Shown: in pieces, positions 50,035-57,962 of the stretch
Layout: each line of letters starts with the position of its first letter
Numbering within the stretch: position 1 is the first letter of the stretch
Origin: Microbacterium helvum
GTDB taxonomy: Bacteria > Actinomycetota > Actinomycetes > Actinomycetales > Microbacteriaceae
Assembly: GCF_014779795.1 (NCBI RefSeq)
Contig: NZ_JACXZS010000011.1
Span: forward strand, 62,001-126,000
Length of the DNA: 64,000 nt
Direction of reading: 5' to 3'
Made by a program: the position numbers and the translations under genes
Notes under the pieces: generated by a model
What the model was told of the DNA's origin: nothing
The model's input: the letters and a program-made list of their open reading frames with translations, nothing else
The model's database searches: none

Positions 50035-50641
50035 CGGAATCACCTCTCCATCCGTCGCCCTCGAGTACGGCGCGGAGCTTTGCGAGGCAGCGCTGGCGGG
50101 TCGGTCCGATGGACCCGACCGGCATCGCGAGATCTTCGGCGATGCGGGCATAGTCGGGGCGGTCCTCGAACGCGACGATCCGCAGCAGGCGCTGGCATCG
50201 GTCGTTGAGCGTGCCGACCGCGTCCCAGAGGCGACGGTTCTCGTCGTCCTGCGCCGCGGTCTGCTCGGCGGATTCGTGGACCGGAAGGTGAGGTTCCAGC
50301 GACTCGGCCTCGGTGGCATCGGCGCGCCGATGCTGTTTGCCGACCCGCCACGCCTCGCGGCGCGCGCACATCGTCAGCCATCCCGACACCGCGAGCGGGT
50401 CGTTGATGGTCTCGTGACGGCGCACGAGCGTCAGCCACGTCGTCTGCACGACGTCCTGCGCCAGCGCATGATCGAGTCCGTACGCCCTCACGACATGCCA
50501 CAGCGGCGGGGTCATGAGACGCACGAGCTCATCCATCGCACGGCTGTCGCCTTCGCGCCAGCGTACGAACAGCGCAGCCGCGCGCTCCCATCGCGCCGGC
50601 TCCACGGAGTCGACGGATGCCTCGGCGCCCGGCTGCGTCAT
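50024..50641 (-). CDS. ECF-like sigma-70 factor of the protease cluster
   Basis: A 205-residue group 4 sigma factor. Region 2 is ALFVRWREGDSRAMDELVRLM to AQDVVQTTWLTLVRR (about 24-78) and region 4 is YARIAEDLAMPVGSIGPTRQRCLAKLR (about 158-190); the linker is long and acidic. It directs RNA polymerase to its own promoter set. It starts at ATG 50641, 7 nt after CAGAAT, and heads the cluster with the small protein, subtilase and CHAT genes. Confidence 0.88.
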   Translation of the reverse strand: MTQPGAEASVDSVEPARWERAAALFVRWREGDSRAMDELVRLMTPPLWHVVRAYGLDHALAQDVVQTTWLTLVRRHETINDPLAVSGWLTMCARREAWRVGKQHRRADATEAESLEPHLPVHESAEQTAAQDDENRRLWDAVGTLNDRCQRLLRIVAFEDRPDYARIAEDLAMPVGSIGPTRQRCLAKLRAVLEGDGWRGDSDGE

Positions 50642-50648
50642 AGCGCCA

Positions 50649-50654
50649 ATTCTG
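50649..50654 (-). promoter_or_regulatory. Leaderless-type -10 of the sigma factor gene
   Basis: Minus-strand CAGAAT followed after 7 nt by ATG 50641, no Shine-Dalgarno. Confidence 0.35.
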
Positions 50655-50685
50655 TCCACACCATGCCCGAGCGCGATAGAGGGTT

Positions 50686-50714
50686 CTTGATACATCCGCG
50701 GACGGATTTCTCCG
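50686..50714 (+). repeat. Right copy of the imperfect direct repeat bounding the protease module
   Basis: CTTGATACATCCGCGGACGG and ATTTCTCCG match the copy at 45261-45290. It lies 45 bp upstream of the sigma gene. A shorter relative, GATACATCCG alone, occurs at 58409-58418. Confidence 0.5.
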
Positions 50715-50752
50715 GATGCCGGCGGCCGATGTCGCGCGAGGGTCCCGCGACC

Positions 50753-50758
50753 TAGAAT
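50753..50758 (+). promoter_or_regulatory. Leaderless-type -10 of the amidotransferase gene
   Basis: TAGAAT is followed after 6 nt by ATG 50765, one of the clearest examples of this pattern in the window. Confidence 0.55.
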
Positions 50759-50764
50759 TCGGGC

Positions 50765-51514
50765 ATGACGACCGCCTCGTTCCTCTACGTCTGCGTGCGC
50801 CCGCAGCTGGGTGCGGCCGCCGCGGAGTACGAGTCGTTCCGCACCGCGATGCACCTCGGCGAAGACGCGCTCGACCGCCACGACCTGGTGCGGGACCCGC
50901 TGCCGGACGACGTGTTCGACCGGTACGCCGGCTTCGTCGTCGGCGGCAGCCCGTTCAACGTGGCCGACCCCGAATCGACGAAGACCGAGGCGCAGCGCCG
51001 GCTCGAAGCAGACCTCGCCCGCATCGCCGAGCACACCGCCGCCGGGGACGGCCCGGCCTCGATGTTCACCTGTTACGGCATCGGCATCGCGACCCGCACG
51101 CTCGGGGGGACCGTGAGCCGCGCATTCCCCGAAGACACCGGCCCCGTCGCGATCGATGTGACCCCGGATGCCGCGGCCGACCCGCTCTTCGGCGGGCTCG
51201 CGGACCGCTTCACGGCCCTCACGGCGCACAAAGAGGGCACTGAGAATCTGCCGCGCGGTGCGGTGCTGCTCGCACGCAACGAGAGCTGCCCCGTCCAGGC
51301 CTACCGGGTCGGCGACCGCCTCTACGCCACGCAGTTCCATCCCGAGCCGACGGCGAAGGCCTTCACCGAGCGCATGGCGGTGTACCGGGACGACGGGTAC
51401 TTCGAGTCCAGCGACTACGACGCCATCGCAGGACGCGTGCTGGCGGCATCCATCACCGAACCCGCCCGGCTGCTGCGCGCCTTCGCGACCCGATTCGGCG
51501 ATCCCGCGCGCTGA
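50765..51514 (+). CDS. Class I glutamine amidotransferase-like protein
   Basis: A 249-residue GATase1 domain alone. The nucleophile Cys is in TCYGIGI (about 101), and the His-Glu pair is in ATQFHPEPT (about 198-200). GGSPFNVADPES gives the glycine loop. Such stand-alone proteins resemble the GMP-synthase glutaminase domain; the acceptor reaction is unknown. It is divergent from the sigma factor gene. Confidence 0.85.
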   Translation: MTTASFLYVCVRPQLGAAAAEYESFRTAMHLGEDALDRHDLVRDPLPDDVFDRYAGFVVGGSPFNVADPESTKTEAQRRLEADLARIAEHTAAGDGPASMFTCYGIGIATRTLGGTVSRAFPEDTGPVAIDVTPDAAADPLFGGLADRFTALTAHKEGTENLPRGAVLLARNESCPVQAYRVGDRLYATQFHPEPTAKAFTERMAVYRDDGYFESSDYDAIAGRVLAASITEPARLLRAFATRFGDPAR

Positions 51515-51541
51515 ACCACCGAGGATCCGCGCGGCGCGGCG

Positions 51542-52342
51542 TCAGGTGACGGGCGTGCGGACCTGCGTCGACAGGCGGATGGCCGTTCCGATCGCGGCCG
51601 GTATCAGGATCAGTGCCGCGACGACGATCGCGGCGACGCCGATCGCCGGACTCGCGGGTTCGCCGGTCAGGCGGGCCACGGCGATCCACGTCAGCCCCCA
51701 GGCGAGGGCGAGCGCCGGGGCGATGCGCCAGCCGCTGGCAGCCTCGATGCCGAGGCCGATGGCGAGGACCACGAGCAGTACGACGATTCCCCACAGGTCG
51801 GCCGCCGCATCCCATTCCGGATCGCCGACCGAGGTGAGCCAGGCCGTGACGTTCGCCACGGTGGCGAGCGTCACCCAGCCGAGATGCAGTCCGGTCACTC
51901 CGTCCACCAGCAGCTGGTCTGCCCAGCCTTCGGCCGGCTCGACGACGGTGCGGTGGAAGGTCACGCCGAGCATCGCGAGCAGCACGATGATCATGAGCAC
52001 CGTGAGCGCGAGCGACCCGAACTGGGCTGTGACCAGCCACAGCCCGTTGAGCACCATGGTCGCGGCGATGAGCCATCCGAGCACGCGCTGGCGCTCGCTG
52101 CCGCGCTGACCAGGCAGCGCCTGCCACACCGTGTACGCCAGCAGTCCGACGTAGATCACCGTCCAGATCGTGAACGCGGGCCGCGCGGGTGCGAGGTACG
52201 AGCCGTCGGCGTCGAGCGCCCCTTCCTGCAGGTCCTGCACGGAGGTGCCGCCGAACAGGCCGCTGCCGACCATCGCCGCCACGATCATGAAGCAGAACGC
52301 GGCGATGACCACGATCTGTCGTGCGAGATCCCGAGCGTTCAT
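51542..52342 (-). CDS. TspO/MBR-like membrane protein
   Basis: A 266-residue protein with seven or eight hydrophobic helices and features of tryptophan-rich sensory proteins (PAFTIWTVIYVGLLAYTVWQALPG, WVTLATVANVTAWL). It is longer than TspO. ATG 52342 lies 6 nt after TACGGT on the minus strand. A role in tetrapyrrole handling is only a family guess. Confidence 0.75.
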   Translation of the reverse strand: MNARDLARQIVVIAAFCFMIVAAMVGSGLFGGTSVQDLQEGALDADGSYLAPARPAFTIWTVIYVGLLAYTVWQALPGQRGSERQRVLGWLIAATMVLNGLWLVTAQFGSLALTVLMIIVLLAMLGVTFHRTVVEPAEGWADQLLVDGVTGLHLGWVTLATVANVTAWLTSVGDPEWDAAADLWGIVVLLVVLAIGLGIEAASGWRIAPALALAWGLTWIAVARLTGEPASPAIGVAAIVVAALILIPAAIGTAIRLSTQVRTPVT

Positions 52343-52348
52343 GCCGCC

Positions 52349-52354
52349 ACCGTA
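52349..52354 (-). promoter_or_regulatory. Leaderless-type -10 of the TspO-like gene
   Basis: Minus-strand TACGGT followed after 6 nt by ATG 52342. Confidence 0.35.
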
Positions 52355-52414
52355 CGGGGACGCGCGCACGATCGAGAGCGTGTTGACAGCGGATGCGGCA
52401 GCCGGTGGGCCGGG

Positions 52415-52891
52415 CTACGCGCCGGCGGGCGGGTCGAGCAGCAGCGCGACGCGCTCGTCGAGGTAGGCGTGCAGCGGCATGAGCGCGCCCGCAGCGCTCC
52501 AGCGGATGCTCGGGATGCCGTCCTGCAGAGCGAGCGGGGCGTCCGGGGTGTCGACGCTCAGGGCCCGCCAGCCCACATGCACCGTCTCCCCCTCGGCGAA
52601 GCCGCCACGGCGGGCCGCGAAGGCGAGCTCGGACCGCTGCCGCTGCGACTCGGCGGTGTAGCCTCGGCGAGCCTCTTGCCGGGCTCGCACGATCTCGCCG
52701 GTGGCGAGCACGGCGTCGTCGGTGAGCAGCAGGGCACCCAGGTGCCATGCCGCGCCGCGCCGCTCGATCCGCGGCGCACGCGCCACACCGAGGATGCGCC
52801 GCGGCACGACCAGCTCGCCGAGCGCCTCGCGGGGCGCCCCGGCCGCGGTGAGCCGGGCGCGGGCATCGTCGAACAGCGCGGCGGTGTTCAC
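52415..52891 (-). CDS. 158-residue conserved-looking soluble protein, unknown function
   Basis: A mixed alpha/beta protein (VPRRILGVARAPRIERRGAAWHLGALLL, GYTAESQRQRSELAFAARRGGF). No catalytic motif or membrane segment is evident. GTG 52891 overlaps the antiporter stop (GTGA), so it is co-translated with the antiporter gene and may be an accessory. I cannot assign a family with confidence. Confidence 0.65.
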   Translation of the reverse strand: MNTAALFDDARARLTAAGAPREALGELVVPRRILGVARAPRIERRGAAWHLGALLLTDDAVLATGEIVRARQEARRGYTAESQRQRSELAFAARRGGFAEGETVHVGWRALSVDTPDAPLALQDGIPSIRWSAAGALMPLHAYLDERVALLLDPPAGA

Positions 52892-54090
52892 GCCATGTCG
52901 TCCTGGAACGTCGTCGACGCCTTCACCTTCTCGCCGCGGATCGACATGCCGATGAGCGGGAACAGCAGCACCGACAGCATGCCGCCGGCCACCAGGACGG
53001 TCTGCTGACTGGTGGACAGAATGCCCTCGTCGACGCCGATGGCGGTCACTGCGACGATGATCGGCAGCCCCGTGGCGCCGAGCAGGGCGATCGACAGCCG
53101 ATCACGCCGGGACGAGCCCTCGGGCGCGGCCAGCATCGACGGCAGCCCGCGTGCGAGGAACAGCACCACGAGCACCACCGGCACGAGGAGGAACAGGACC
53201 GGCTGGTCGAGCAGCGACTTCAGGTCGAACGTGACTCCCGTGTAGATGAAGAAGATCGGCACGAGGAACCCGAAGGCGACACCCTCGATCTTGCTCTCGA
53301 CGGCCTCGCGGTCCTCGTCGGAGGCATCGCGCATGAGGAGCCGCCAGATGATGCCGGCGGTGAACGCCCCCAGCAGCATGTCGAGGTCGAACACGATGCT
53401 CAGCACGACCAGGGCGCCGAGGATCAGGAAGACGACACGGATCGCGAACTGGCCCGACGTGTGCAGCGTCGAGCTGACGAACTCGTGCATCGCCCCGCGC
53501 GGGAGCTTGAACGCCAGCCAGATCGCCAGACCCGCGACGACCGCGAATGCGACGAGCACGATCGTCGCGGTGCCGAGGTTGCGCCCGCCGAGGAAGAGCG
53601 AGATCGCGATCAGCGGCCCGAATTCGCCCACGGCGCCGATCGCCGCGACGGCCTGGCCGAAGGGTGTGCGCAGCTCGCCGGCATCCCTCAGGATCGGCAG
53701 CAGCGTGCCGAGCGCCGTCGAGCACAGCGCCACGCCGATGACGGTCGCCGCCTCGCCCGGGGCGAGCACGAAGCCGGCTGCCACACCGACGACGAGGCTG
53801 ATCAGCCAGCCCAGCGACGCGCGTTTGCCGAGCCGGCCGCGGAAGGACGCGAACTGGATCTCGGTGCCGGCGACGAAGAACAGCATCGCCAGGCCGAACT
53901 CCGAGAGCGTGTCGACGAACGGCGCGGGCACCGCCCAGCCGAGCACCGATGGTCCGACCAGGATGCCGAGCACCAGTTCGAACACCACCACCGGGATGCG
54001 GACCCAGCGCCCGAGCCCGCGGGCGAGCAGGGGCGCCAGCACCGCCAGCAGCGGGATCAGCAGGAGCGTCAGCGGGTGCACTTCTTCCAC
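52888..54090 (-). CDS. CPA2-type cation/proton antiporter
   Basis: A 400-residue membrane protein with about 11-12 helices. The membrane-buried core (AMLFFVAGTEIQF, LGTLLPILRDAGEL, FDLDMLLGAFTAGIIW) is typical of KefB/NhaA-fold CPA2 antiporters that exchange K+ or Na+ for H+. No cytosolic RCK domain follows. ATG 54090 lies 7 nt before the divergent gap and lacks an evident SD. Confidence 0.88.
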   Translation of the reverse strand: MEEVHPLTLLLIPLLAVLAPLLARGLGRWVRIPVVVFELVLGILVGPSVLGWAVPAPFVDTLSEFGLAMLFFVAGTEIQFASFRGRLGKRASLGWLISLVVGVAAGFVLAPGEAATVIGVALCSTALGTLLPILRDAGELRTPFGQAVAAIGAVGEFGPLIAISLFLGGRNLGTATIVLVAFAVVAGLAIWLAFKLPRGAMHEFVSSTLHTSGQFAIRVVFLILGALVVLSIVFDLDMLLGAFTAGIIWRLLMRDASDEDREAVESKIEGVAFGFLVPIFFIYTGVTFDLKSLLDQPVLFLLVPVVLVVLFLARGLPSMLAAPEGSSRRDRLSIALLGATGLPIIVAVTAIGVDEGILSTSQQTVLVAGGMLSVLLFPLIGMSIRGEKVKASTTFQDDMA

Positions 54091-54155
54091 GCGACAACAT
54101 TAGCGATGCGCTCCCGCACCTCCTGGTCTGCGCCGTCCACCCAGGTTCGAGGTGG

Positions 54156-55283
54156 TCAGGGCTCCAGCTGGCGGGCGGGCGGTGTCAGCTCGGCACGGTT
54201 CCGGAAGTGGCCGAGGAGCGCCAGGATCACCCCGCCGACGAGCCAGCAGCCCAGGACGGTCCACTGCGTCGCGGTGGCGGCATCCGGGAAGTACATCACC
54301 GACCGCAGCAGGTTCGCCGACGCGCCCGGCACGAGGAACTGACCGATCGCGCCCCACGGCTCGGGAAGGAACTGCGGCGGCGTGGCCGCACCGGCGATCG
54401 GGTTGGCGATGAACATCGTGATGATCGCGCCGACCCCGATGCCGGGAGGGCCCATCAGCGCGGCGAGACCCACGATGAGCGCCGACGTGGCGGTCACGCC
54501 CAGTCCCAGCACGGCGGCGTTCAGCAGCCAGTCCCCCGTCAGGATGCCGAACCACGTCTGCATCACGAGGGCGATCAGCGCGCCGGCCGCGATGCCGAAC
54601 ACGAGAAGGCCGACCAGGCGCCGGACGACGCCCTGCACGAGGAGGGTCAGCAGGATGCCGCCGAGCATGCCGCCGAGCACCATCGGGAAGACGGAGGCGG
54701 CGAGACCGGCTCCGGTCTTGTCGCCGTCGGCGAGCGGAACCAGATCGGTGACCGTGACGGTCGGGATCTCGGGCGCCGCGCCGTCAGTCGCACCCGGCGG
54801 AAGCTGCGGCAGCTGGCCCGTCTTGAGGGCCCCGACGATCGCGGTGAGCTGATCGGTGAGCGCGGTCTTCGCGGCGGTGTCGATCTGCGCCTGCAGCTGC
54901 GTCGCGACGCCCCGCAGCGCCTGCGCGGCGACCGGGCTCGCCGCCGTCGCGACGAGCACCTCGGGCTCGTCGCCGAGCAGGATGGCGCCGTACAGCTCAC
55001 GGGACTCGATGCGGCTCACGGCGTCGTCGCGGTCGTCGACGGACGACAGGTCGAAGGGCGCCGGATCCTGCTCGGCCAGTTTGTCTTCCACGGCGCTGAC
55101 AGCCTCGTCCGGCCCGCTGATGCCGACGGGCAGGTTCTGCGGCTGCGCCGTGGCGGCGGGCCATACGAACGCCATCACGACGAGGGCCACCAGCACCGAG
55201 CCGATGAGGCCGAACAGGGCGGCGACGCCCCACTTCGTGGGATGGATGCCGGAGTCCGGCGTGGTTTCGCGACGCATGCTCAT
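54156..55283 (-). CDS. ABC-2/YhgE-like membrane exporter component
   Basis: A 375-residue protein with one N-terminal membrane helix (about 20-42), a roughly 150-residue exterior loop and five helices at the C-terminus (about 195-365), the layout of ABC-2/YhgE-Pip-type membrane proteins. No ATPase gene is adjacent. ATG 55283 follows AGGAGC. The divergent TetR gene and twin operators show it is a regulated efflux-type gene. Confidence 0.78.
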   Translation of the reverse strand: MSMRRETTPDSGIHPTKWGVAALFGLIGSVLVALVVMAFVWPAATAQPQNLPVGISGPDEAVSAVEDKLAEQDPAPFDLSSVDDRDDAVSRIESRELYGAILLGDEPEVLVATAASPVAAQALRGVATQLQAQIDTAAKTALTDQLTAIVGALKTGQLPQLPPGATDGAAPEIPTVTVTDLVPLADGDKTGAGLAASVFPMVLGGMLGGILLTLLVQGVVRRLVGLLVFGIAAGALIALVMQTWFGILTGDWLLNAAVLGLGVTATSALIVGLAALMGPPGIGVGAIITMFIANPIAGAATPPQFLPEPWGAIGQFLVPGASANLLRSVMYFPDAATATQWTVLGCWLVGGVILALLGHFRNRAELTPPARQLEP

Positions 55284-55300
55284 GGCGTCTGCTCCTAAAG

Positions 55301-55314
55301 AGAATGGCAGTTCT
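55301..55314. promoter_or_regulatory. TetR operator 1, AGAA-N6-TTCT
   Basis: AGAATGGCAGTTCT, 17 bp upstream of the exporter gene. Its partner is at 55341; the two are exactly 40 bp apart and inverted relative to each other within a larger near-palindrome. Confidence 0.7.
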
Positions 55315-55340
55315 GTTTGTACTGCGGGGGCGAGCATAAC

Positions 55341-55354
55341 AGAACCGGTATTCT
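55341..55354. promoter_or_regulatory. TetR operator 2, AGAA-N6-TTCT
   Basis: AGAACCGGTATTCT, 6 bp upstream of the TetR start codon. It shares AGAA...TTCT arms with operator 1. Confidence 0.7.
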
Positions 55355-55360
55355 CTTTCC

Positions 55361-55951
55361 ATGCCGAAGGTGTCGGAGGAGTATCGAGAGGCTCGGCGTG
55401 ACGAGATCGCCCGGGCCGCCGTCCGCGTCCTCGAGCGCAAAGGCGTGCGTGAGACGTCCATCGCCGACATCGTCGACGAGTCCGGGCTCTCGACCGGGGC
55501 GATCTACTCCCACTTCACGAACAAGGCGGAGCTCGCCCGCTACATCGTCGAGCGCTTCCTGTTCCCGCGCATCGACGAGCTCGAGGCGACCGCGACACGC
55601 GGGATCGTGCTGCGCCCCCGTGATGTGCTCGAGCGGATGCTCGGCACGATCCGCGACACCGGGCTGTCGCCCGCACTCGTCGTCCAGTTCTGGGGCGAGG
55701 CGCTCGGCGACGACGCCATGCACGCTCAGCTCGTCGACACCGCCGGGCATCTGCTGGGAGCGCTGACGGCCGCGCTCACCCCCTGGGCGCGCGAGCGCAC
55801 GACGACAGCGGACGGGACCGCGGCGCTCGCGGCCGCAACCGCGCGCACCGTCGCGTCACTGGCGCAGGGATACATCGCCAACACGGCCGTGTTCGGCCCG
55901 CGGACCGTCGACGAGTACGTCGCGAGCCTGCGCGAGGCTGTGGAGACCTGA
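55361..55951 (+). CDS. TetR-family repressor
   Basis: A 196-residue regulator with the TetR HTH at residues 10-60 (AAVRVLERKGVRETSIADIVDESGLSTGAIYSHFTNKAEL) and a helical ligand domain. ATG 55361 lies directly behind operator 2, so it is autoregulated and represses the divergent exporter gene; a drug-like ligand is likely. Confidence 0.93.
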   Translation: MPKVSEEYREARRDEIARAAVRVLERKGVRETSIADIVDESGLSTGAIYSHFTNKAELARYIVERFLFPRIDELEATATRGIVLRPRDVLERMLGTIRDTGLSPALVVQFWGEALGDDAMHAQLVDTAGHLLGALTAALTPWARERTTTADGTAALAAATARTVASLAQGYIANTAVFGPRTVDEYVASLREAVET

Positions 55952-55961
55952 TCGCGCGCCG

Positions 55962-55983
55962 TCGCGAGCGGATCGGCTCGCGA
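55962..55983. terminator. Terminator hairpin between convergent tetR and alarmone synthetase genes
   Basis: TCGCGAGC (55962-55969) and GCTCGCGA (55976-55983) form a perfect 8-bp stem with a 6-nt loop between the convergent stop codons. Confidence 0.6.
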
Positions 55984-55985
55984 GC

Positions 55986-56813
55986 TCAGACGGCCCGCAC
56001 CTCGGGATCCTCGCCGCGCGGGGTCGCGGCATCCACCGCATCCCCCTCGACGGTGAGCTGCGCCGTGATCTCGCGCACCGTCACCGCCGACGACGCCGGA
56101 CCGGCCGGAGAACCACCGCGGATCTGCCTGGCGCTGCCAGCACGAATCTCACTGTGGAGGCGCTCCATGCGGGCGTCGAGCTCGGCCGCGGTGTCGGCGG
56201 CATCCTTGAGGCTCTCGAGCAGCTCGTCGGGCACCCGCGTGGCGTACTTGTAGTAGATCTTGTGCTCCAGGCTCGCCCAGAAGTCCATCGCGATCGTGCG
56301 GAACTGCACCTCGACGGGCACCTCGATGCGTCCCGTCGAGAGGAACACCGGCACCTCGAGGATCGCGTGCAGACTCTTGTACCCGTTGGGCTTGGGCTCG
56401 GCGATGTAGTCCTTCACCTGGATCACGCGCACGTCGTCCTGCGCGGTCAGCAGGTCGAACAGCCTGTAGACGTCCGCCGTGAAGCTGCAGGTCACGCGGA
56501 TGCCGGCGATGTCGGTGATGTTGCGCCGGATGGACTCGAAGTCGCCGTCGATGCCCTTGCGCTGCACCTTCTCGACGAGGCTGTCGGGCGACTTGACGCG
56601 GCTCGACACGTGCTCGATCGGGTTGTAGTCGTGCGTCAGCAGGAACTCGTCGCGCAGGATGCCGATCTTCGTCTCGACCTCTTGCAGACCGAAGCGGTAC
56701 TCCATCATGAAGCGCTGCAGCTCGTCGCGAAGCTCCCGGAGCTCTGTCGGCGAGACCGTGATCTCACCTTCGTCGGTCGTCGTCGCGGGCACCAGCGGAG
56801 CAGGAGTCGCCAT
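55986..56813 (-). CDS. RelA/SpoT-domain small alarmone synthetase
   Basis: A 275-residue protein consisting of a (p)ppGpp synthetase domain without HD hydrolase, TGS or ACT parts. Key motifs are RVKSPDSLVEKVQRKG, DIAGIRVTC, PKPNGYKSLH and VEVQFRTIAMDFWASLEHKIYYK. It makes alarmones from GTP/GDP and ATP. ATG 56813 has GGAGG upstream; an upstream start at 57071 would require translating the 20-bp tandem arrays and is rejected. Confidence 0.9.
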   Translation of the reverse strand: MATPAPLVPATTTDEGEITVSPTELRELRDELQRFMMEYRFGLQEVETKIGILRDEFLLTHDYNPIEHVSSRVKSPDSLVEKVQRKGIDGDFESIRRNITDIAGIRVTCSFTADVYRLFDLLTAQDDVRVIQVKDYIAEPKPNGYKSLHAILEVPVFLSTGRIEVPVEVQFRTIAMDFWASLEHKIYYKYATRVPDELLESLKDAADTAAELDARMERLHSEIRAGSARQIRGGSPAGPASSAVTVREITAQLTVEGDAVDAATPRGEDPEVRAV

Positions 56814-56860
56814 GCCCTCCACGCTAGGCAGGCCGCCTACGAGAGTCCTGTGAACCCCTT

Positions 56861-56992
56861 GCCGAGCATGCCCGACTCCTGCCGAGCATGCCCGACTCCT
56901 GCCGAGCATGCCCGACTCCTGCCGAGCATGCCCGACTCCTGCCGAGCATGCCCGACTCCTGCCGAGCATGCCCGACTCCTGCCGAGCATGCC
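56861..56992 (+). repeat. 20-bp tandem repeat array 1 (6 full units plus partial)
   Basis: Six identical contiguous copies of GCCGAGCATGCCCGACTCCT at 56861-56980, then a broken seventh. Each unit contains the palindrome GCATGC. It starts 47 bp upstream of the alarmone synthetase gene. Confidence 0.95.
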
Positions 56993-57005
56993 TGTTGCAC
57001 AGCTC

Positions 57006-57105
57006 GGGCAGGGTCGGCCACGAGCGGGCACGGTCGGCGAAAAGCGGGCACGGTCGGCCACGAGCGGGCACGGTCGGCCACGAGCGGGCATGGTCGGCGA
57101 CGGGA
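57006..57105 (+). repeat. 20-bp tandem repeat array 2 (5 units), inverted relative to array 1
   Basis: Five contiguous 20-bp units starting at 57006, 57026, 57046, 57066 and 57086, consensus GGGCACGGTCGGCCACGAGC with a few changes. Compared with the reverse complement of array 1 they share CGGGCA-N-G-N-TCGGC, so the two arrays are opposed versions of one unit. Confidence 0.85.
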
Positions 57106-57113
57106 ACGACCGG

Positions 57114-57956
57114 TTAGTCGAGGGCGCGCTGCGCCTGATCTGCGGCGGCGGCCGCCGCGTGGGCACGGGATGCGGCATCCCGTCGCTCGGCGTCGATCGC
57201 ATCGAGCTTCTGCTCGGCCGTCGCGCGGTCGGCCTCCAGGGCGGCCAGGTCGCGCCGCAGGTCGTCGATGCGCTCGCGCACATGGTCGAGGCGCTCCTGC
57301 GCCTTGGCGCGACGCGCGTCCACACGCGCGAGCTCACGCTCGGCCTCGTTCGCCAGTCGCTCCGCCTCACGGGCGGTCTTCTCGGCGGCCTTGCGTGCGC
57401 GACGCTCGGCGAGGTCGTCACGCGGCGCCGGCTCGACAGCGCCCGGCAGCGTTCCCCCGACCGACTCGGCGAGCGTGGCGGGGTCGATGTCACCGGCCTC
57501 CAGGGTGGTGACGAGGCGCGCCGTGAGCACCGCGGCGGCGGCTGCGGCATCCATCACGGCGGCATTGATCGTCTTCTCGACCTCTTCGTGGGCGGCCGCG
57601 CTGAGTTTCACACCGGCGTCCGCGGCGAGCCCGACCGCCTGCTTCGCCAGCGCCGCCACCAGCTGTCGGCGCTGCCCGCCCAGGCGCGACAGCTCGGTCG
57701 CGTCGAGGTCGTCCTGCGCCTCTCGCAGGGCCGCCGAAAGCTCGACGGCGTCCGCGAGCTGCCCGCCGCGCGCGAGCAGGTTGACCGCCCACGCTGCGAC
57801 CGTCGGCTTGCGCAGCGCCTTGATGCGCTTGGCAAGTGCCGGAGGGGATGCCGAGGCTCGCGCATTTCGGGCTGCGGTGAACTCCGCGGGTCTCACGGCA
57901 TACAGCTCTCCCGCGATCTCGTCGAGCTCACCGTCGCCCGCGTCTGCGGCATCCAC
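57114..57956 (-). CDS. 280-residue Ala-rich coiled-coil protein, unknown function
   Basis: The N-terminal part has the conserved-looking LYAVRPAEFTAARNARA and KALRKPTVAAWAVNLLA; the second half (about 170-280) is charged coiled coil. No enzyme motif or membrane segment. GTG 57956 lies 6 nt after CACAAT. The protein ends 8 nt before repeat array 2. I recall this family as common in actinobacteria without known role. Confidence 0.72.
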   Translation of the reverse strand: MDAADAGDGELDEIAGELYAVRPAEFTAARNARASASPPALAKRIKALRKPTVAAWAVNLLARGGQLADAVELSAALREAQDDLDATELSRLGGQRRQLVAALAKQAVGLAADAGVKLSAAAHEEVEKTINAAVMDAAAAAAVLTARLVTTLEAGDIDPATLAESVGGTLPGAVEPAPRDDLAERRARKAAEKTAREAERLANEAERELARVDARRAKAQERLDHVRERIDDLRRDLAALEADRATAEQKLDAIDAERRDAASRAHAAAAAADQAQRALD

Positions 57957-57962
57957 CCGTCC

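Noticed and set aside
45261..50714. Insertion sequence or transposon carrying the protease module
   Set aside because: No transposase, integrase or terminal inverted repeats seen; only imperfect direct repeats, reported as a finding.
56814..57071. N-terminal extension of the alarmone synthetase
   Set aside because: It would require translating the tandem repeats; ATG 56813 has a proper GGAGG site and the family start.
56861..57105. CRISPR array
   Set aside because: Units are 20 bp and directly contiguous with no unique spacers; no cas genes are near.
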